A program made the translations under genes and the position numbers. 17,478 nt of DNA, taken from positions 936 through 18,413 of the forward strand of contig DHIZ01000410.1 of NCBI GenBank assembly GCA_002404055.1. Reading direction: 5' to 3'. The DNA comes from Chloroflexi bacterium UBA4733 (GTDB lineage Bacteria > Chloroflexota > UBA4733). Positions 14,568-17,478 of this stretch are shown here, one piece after another. The notes under the pieces are model-generated. The model was not told where the DNA came from. It did not search any database and worked only from the letters and a program-made list of their open reading frames with translations. Each line of letters opens with the position of its first letter. Position 1 is the first letter of the stretch.

Positions 14568-15677
14568 TTAAAGCTTCCTTTCTGGTTGCGCGAGCATCTC
14601 CACGCGCTCGTCCTCGCGCAACGCCTGCTCTTGCTGCTTGAGGGGAATGCACTGGCGGATGTAGAAGAGGTAGGCGCTCCGCACCAGCCGGGTGCGGCCG
14701 AGGAGGCGATTGACATCGCCGTGATGCGCCTCGGCGAGCACGCCATCAAAGAAGAGAGTGACGTACTGCTCGACCGCGTCGTGTTTCGTCCGCCCGGGCT
14801 TGAAACCGGGGCTCGCGGTGCGCTCCAGGTACGCGAAGATGCCGAGCGCATCGTCTTGCATCGCTGTCGCCAGTTCATGCACCATGTCACCGCTGAAGCC
14901 GGCAAACCAGAGCCGTTGCTTCAGGGCATGCAGATGGCCCAAGCGCTCGAGCAGCCCTTGCAGCGCGGCTGCATTGAGGGAGCCGCTCGCCCCGGGCGCA
15001 CCGTCTGCGGTACCCGAGAGGAGCCAGCCGAGGTTGCGCGGCATCCCTTCGACGCACAGTGCCACCTCTGGCGTCGTGCTCAGGTCGAGGATGGGGACGG
15101 GGAGCCGCGAGAGGAGGGCACGGCAACCGAAAAAGCGCGCCAGGATGACAGCCGTTTCCAACGCTTGTAGGAACTGCTCACCGTACCCTTGGCCACACGC
15201 ATGGATTGGCAAGACGGGCGTGTTGCCGAGCGCCTCGGCCAGTTCAGGCAAAGCAACGCCCATCGTGCCGCCCGGTACGCCCTGGATGGCGATGCTGTCG
15301 CCGGCGACCCAGTCGCGGAACACCGCATCGGCCTTGATGAAAAAGGAACCAAGATCCTGGCTCCGGAGCCGCTGCACTTCGGCGTACCAGGCCGTCAGCA
15401 GCGACCTGGTAAAAAAGCTGTAGGGGAACAGGTGGAGATAGAAGGTCGTCTGCTCCGTCCCCTGTCTGTCCCGGTGACTCTTCCAGGCAAGCCGTTCGAG
15501 GATGAACTGGGTGCGACAGACGGGACAGATATTGCGCTTCGGCTCACGGCTGTCGCCGCCTTCCAGCCGATTGGAGAAGATCTGCACGCCAATACTGGGG
15601 GGCGCGTTGGCAGCCATCCACTCTTGGGCCGGCGCGGCGCTGCTGCACACACAGCACTGCCGGTGCTCGCCGTTCAC
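14568..15677 (-). CDS. cas10d: Cas10d (Csc3), C-terminal part: zinc finger and palm-like region
   Basis: This is the second part of the type I-D large subunit, which recognises the PAM and stabilises target DNA. Seen: a treble-clef-like finger with Cys8/Cys11 and Cys51/Cys54 (RQCCVC and NICPVC), followed by a region with FYLHLFPYSFFTRSLL, then a helical C-terminus (SAYLFYIRQCIPLKQQEQAL). As annotated it starts at GTG 15677, which overlaps the stop of the preceding frame (GTGA) and could permit coupled re-initiation. However, the same frame reads sensibly back to about 15742 (KALDVSGTAVPAAHYAAHLR), which argues that it is the downstream half of one frameshifted gene of about 910 residues. Confidence 0.85.
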   Translation of the reverse strand: MNGEHRQCCVCSSAAPAQEWMAANAPPSIGVQIFSNRLEGGDSREPKRNICPVCRTQFILERLAWKSHRDRQGTEQTTFYLHLFPYSFFTRSLLTAWYAEVQRLRSQDLGSFFIKADAVFRDWVAGDSIAIQGVPGGTMGVALPELAEALGNTPVLPIHACGQGYGEQFLQALETAVILARFFGCRALLSRLPVPILDLSTTPEVALCVEGMPRNLGWLLSGTADGAPGASGSLNAAALQGLLERLGHLHALKQRLWFAGFSGDMVHELATAMQDDALGIFAYLERTASPGFKPGRTKHDAVEQYVTLFFDGVLAEAHHGDVNRLLGRTRLVRSAYLFYIRQCIPLKQQEQALREDERVEMLAQPERKL

Positions 15678-17299
15678 GTACCGGCGGAGGTGCGCGGCAT
15701 AGTGCGCGGCCGGGACGGCAGTCCCGGAAACGTCGAGCGCCTTTGCAAGTAGCGGTCGAGCGCGGCGGGCTCGCCCGTGCCGTGTGCGGCCGGGACGGCC
15801 TCAGCGTTTGCCGGTTGCAGGTGCGCCAGGTCGGTCAGGATGGCGTCGTGCAGATCATCCATCGACAGGGCACAGTCGGCGGCGAGGAAGTACCCCCAAC
15901 GGTAGGCATTTACCGCTCTGTACGCTGGCCAGAGATCTTCCGGCAGCCCGAGCAGCGCGTAGACGCGCGTTTCGCCGTTGCGGACCTTCGCGGCCTTGAG
16001 CAGCGTCGTCGCGTGCTTATTGAGGTAGTTGCGATACGCCATGGCCAGTTCACCCAGGCGGAGCGTTTCCGGTTCAGCGGGGATGATGGTGCCCGTCGCC
16101 AGCCGATCGACGACGTAGGCGCGGCTGGCAGCGTCCAGTTTGCCTTTGCTTAGGGCGACTTGCAGATCGGTAGTAATATCTGCGCTCCGTTGTGCAAGCC
16201 AGTCCGCCTTGTACGGTTTGGCCTGCACCCGGCTGAAGATCACCCCGAAGACGTCAGCCGATAGCGCTCCACTTTCCAGCGCGGCGCTATCCACGGCGAT
16301 GCCCCACGGGGCATTCCTGACGAATTTTCCTATGTCATCCTGCTGCAAGCTGGCCACCCGGTTTCGCACGCGTGCGGCGACGTTCGCCATCTGGCCTGCA
16401 TTCCACACAAACGGGCTGTCGCTAGGCACCAGGTAGGCCACGCCGTCAGGGTAATACAGGAGGTCCACGGCGTGCGCGGCATCGCGCAACTGGGCGACGG
16501 CCGCATTGTGGATCAGGTTGGTGAGGAGACCGCGTTGCTCGACGACGCGATGGGTCAGCCAGCGGTGAGGTCTGTCGGCCAGGAAGAGGTTGATCTTGTC
16601 CAGGGCGTTTGCCTTGCTCCTGGTTTCAGCCAAGGTGTGAGAGGTTGCCAGCGTATCCACGGCATACATCAGCCATCCCAGACGCTCGACACGCTCCCAG
16701 CCCAGCTGGAAACGACGGTGCTGCGTCCGGTCAAGGCCGGTCGCCGTAATGGCCAGGTTTCCCTGGTGCAGGTGCGCAAGGGCGACGATATCCGCCAGGT
16801 AGTCACGCCAGGTTGGGAAGAAGCGCTCAGCCTCTAAGCGTCCCAACTCGGCCAGAATGTTGGCCTCTGAGGCTTGATCGGCATAGGTATGCCGGCCGCC
16901 GGCCCATCGGTTGTAGGGGGGAACCTTGTTCAAGTCGTGGACGACGCAGGCGCAATAGAGGCAACGGCGCTCGACGTCCGGCAGCGAGACGAGCGCATTC
17001 AGCCGCTCAAAGAGCAGCACCAAGTCGAGGACGTGCCCAAAATAGCTCTGCCCAGCCTTACCTCCCCACTGGATGATGGTCTTGTACGTACGCAACTGCC
17101 GGTTGACCAACTCGCGGAAAAAGTCGCCAGTGACATCGTGCGTCTCCCAGCGCAACTCCAAGCGCAGATCCGCCCGAGATACGGCGTTGCTCACCGCGTC
17201 GGCGAGAAGGTCTCCCTGGGCGGTCTGATCGCCCGGCTCCGGGGTGGAACGCATCGCCGTATCTCGGGGAGTCTTCAATAGCCGTCGGGTGGTAGGCAC
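15674..17299 (-). CDS. cas10d: Cas10d (Csc3), N-terminal part with HD nuclease domain
   Basis: In type I-D systems the HD nuclease sits on Cas10d rather than Cas3. Seen: H89 in YFGHVLDLVLLFERL and the HD pair H121-D122 in CACVVHDLNKVPPYNRW, followed by ALAHLHQGNLA with further histidines; then a long helical region including RAYVVDRLATG. GTG at 17299 is chosen because AGGAGG lies 6 nt upstream, giving 541 residues; the open frame beyond it runs into the transposon end. The last ~23 residues (RRSTFPGLPSRPRTMPRTS...) look out of frame. Restoring one base in the short A run at 15742-15744 would read ALDRYLQ-KALDVSG straight into the zinc-finger half. It is the first cas gene visible; cas3 is not upstream within the window. 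Confidence 0.88.
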   Translation of the reverse strand: MPTTRRLLKTPRDTAMRSTPEPGDQTAQGDLLADAVSNAVSRADLRLELRWETHDVTGDFFRELVNRQLRTYKTIIQWGGKAGQSYFGHVLDLVLLFERLNALVSLPDVERRCLYCACVVHDLNKVPPYNRWAGGRHTYADQASEANILAELGRLEAERFFPTWRDYLADIVALAHLHQGNLAITATGLDRTQHRRFQLGWERVERLGWLMYAVDTLATSHTLAETRSKANALDKINLFLADRPHRWLTHRVVEQRGLLTNLIHNAAVAQLRDAAHAVDLLYYPDGVAYLVPSDSPFVWNAGQMANVAARVRNRVASLQQDDIGKFVRNAPWGIAVDSAALESGALSADVFGVIFSRVQAKPYKADWLAQRSADITTDLQVALSKGKLDAASRAYVVDRLATGTIIPAEPETLRLGELAMAYRNYLNKHATTLLKAAKVRNGETRVYALLGLPEDLWPAYRAVNAYRWGYFLAADCALSMDDLHDAILTDLAHLQPANAEAVPAAHGTGEPAALDRYLQRRSTFPGLPSRPRTMPRTSAGT

Positions 17300-17372
17300 T
17301 ACTTTCCTCCTAAGCATGTAACCACAAGTGTGGCACGGAATCTGCCGATGGGTAGATTGGGAGGTGACCGCT

Positions 17373-17478
17373 ATGTTGTTGGTGGAACTGACGGAGGAGC
17401 AGCGGGCGGAGGTGGAGCGGGTGAGCCGGCAGGCGGTGGGGCGAGTGGCCTTGCGGGCGCACATGGTGCTGCTGAATG
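17373..17478 (+). mobile_element. IS630-like transposase, first 35 codons, runs off the window
   Basis: The frame begins at ATG 17373 with GGGAGGTGA about 7 nt upstream and reads MLLVELTEEQRAEVERVSRQ, then AVGRVALRAHMVLLN. This resembles the N-terminal helix-turn-helix of IS630-family transposases, which typically start with a TPEQRAxLE helix and a RARIVLL segment. Only the start is in the window, so the catalytic DDE part and the right end are not seen. It is divergent from cas10d. The 73 bp between the two starts (17300-17372) must contain the left end of the element and any cas promoter; a small palindrome CCACA-AG-TGTGG lies at 17322-17333. The terminal inverted repeat could not be defined. 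Confidence 0.65.

Noticed and set aside
15735..15750. Programmed -1 frameshift in cas10d
   Set aside because: The site (TTG CAA AGG on the minus strand) is not a classical slippery heptamer; a sequencing or real deletion is simpler. Not fully excluded.

Overview
The window looks like a chromosomal segment of a high-GC bacterium, most plausibly of the Chloroflexota. This is inferred from a type I-D-like CRISPR locus, a free-standing Clp N-terminal-repeat protein, a bacterial PAC2-family protein, frequent GTG/TTG starts and very compact gene packing. No rRNA or other phylogenetic marker is present, so the assignment is tentative.

The left half (1-9335) is mostly housekeeping. It starts with the N-terminal part of a sulfatase (minus strand), divergent from panC (pantothenate synthesis). 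A strong inverted repeat follows panC. Next is a two-gene unit, a PAC2-family protein and lspA (lipoprotein signal peptidase). On the minus strand lie an unknown multi-pass membrane protein, apparently split by a frameshift, and a protein with two Clp N repeats plus a ribbon-helix-helix-like C-terminus. Divergent from the latter is a plus-strand run: a Trm112-family zinc protein, an RluD-type pseudouridine synthase, folP and folK (folate synthesis), with start/stop overlaps.

The right half (9289-17478) is a defence island read on the minus strand. In transcription order it holds cas10d (split into two frames), csc2, a divergent Cas5/Csc1-position protein, cas6, cas4, cas1, cas2, a leader-like region and a short CRISPR array. 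The array has three 37-nt repeats plus a fourth decayed partial repeat. The decayed repeat runs directly into a PIN-domain gene that has lost its N-terminus. The cas genes overlap by about 1-4 nt or are separated by at most 16 nt, except csc2 and the Cas5-position gene, whose overlap is longer and uncertain. They therefore look like one transcript: Cas10d, Csc2, the Cas5-like protein and Cas6 would form the interference/crRNA complex, and Cas4-Cas1-Cas2 the spacer-acquisition module. No cas3 helicase gene is visible. Directly upstream of cas10d the window ends in the start of an IS630-like transposase on the opposite strand.

The most notable points are the fusion of the array's old end to a decapitated PIN gene, the split cas10d, the missing cas3 next to an insertion sequence, a Cas4 lacking one expected cluster cysteine, and several reading-frame breaks of the same sign, which may be assembly errors.
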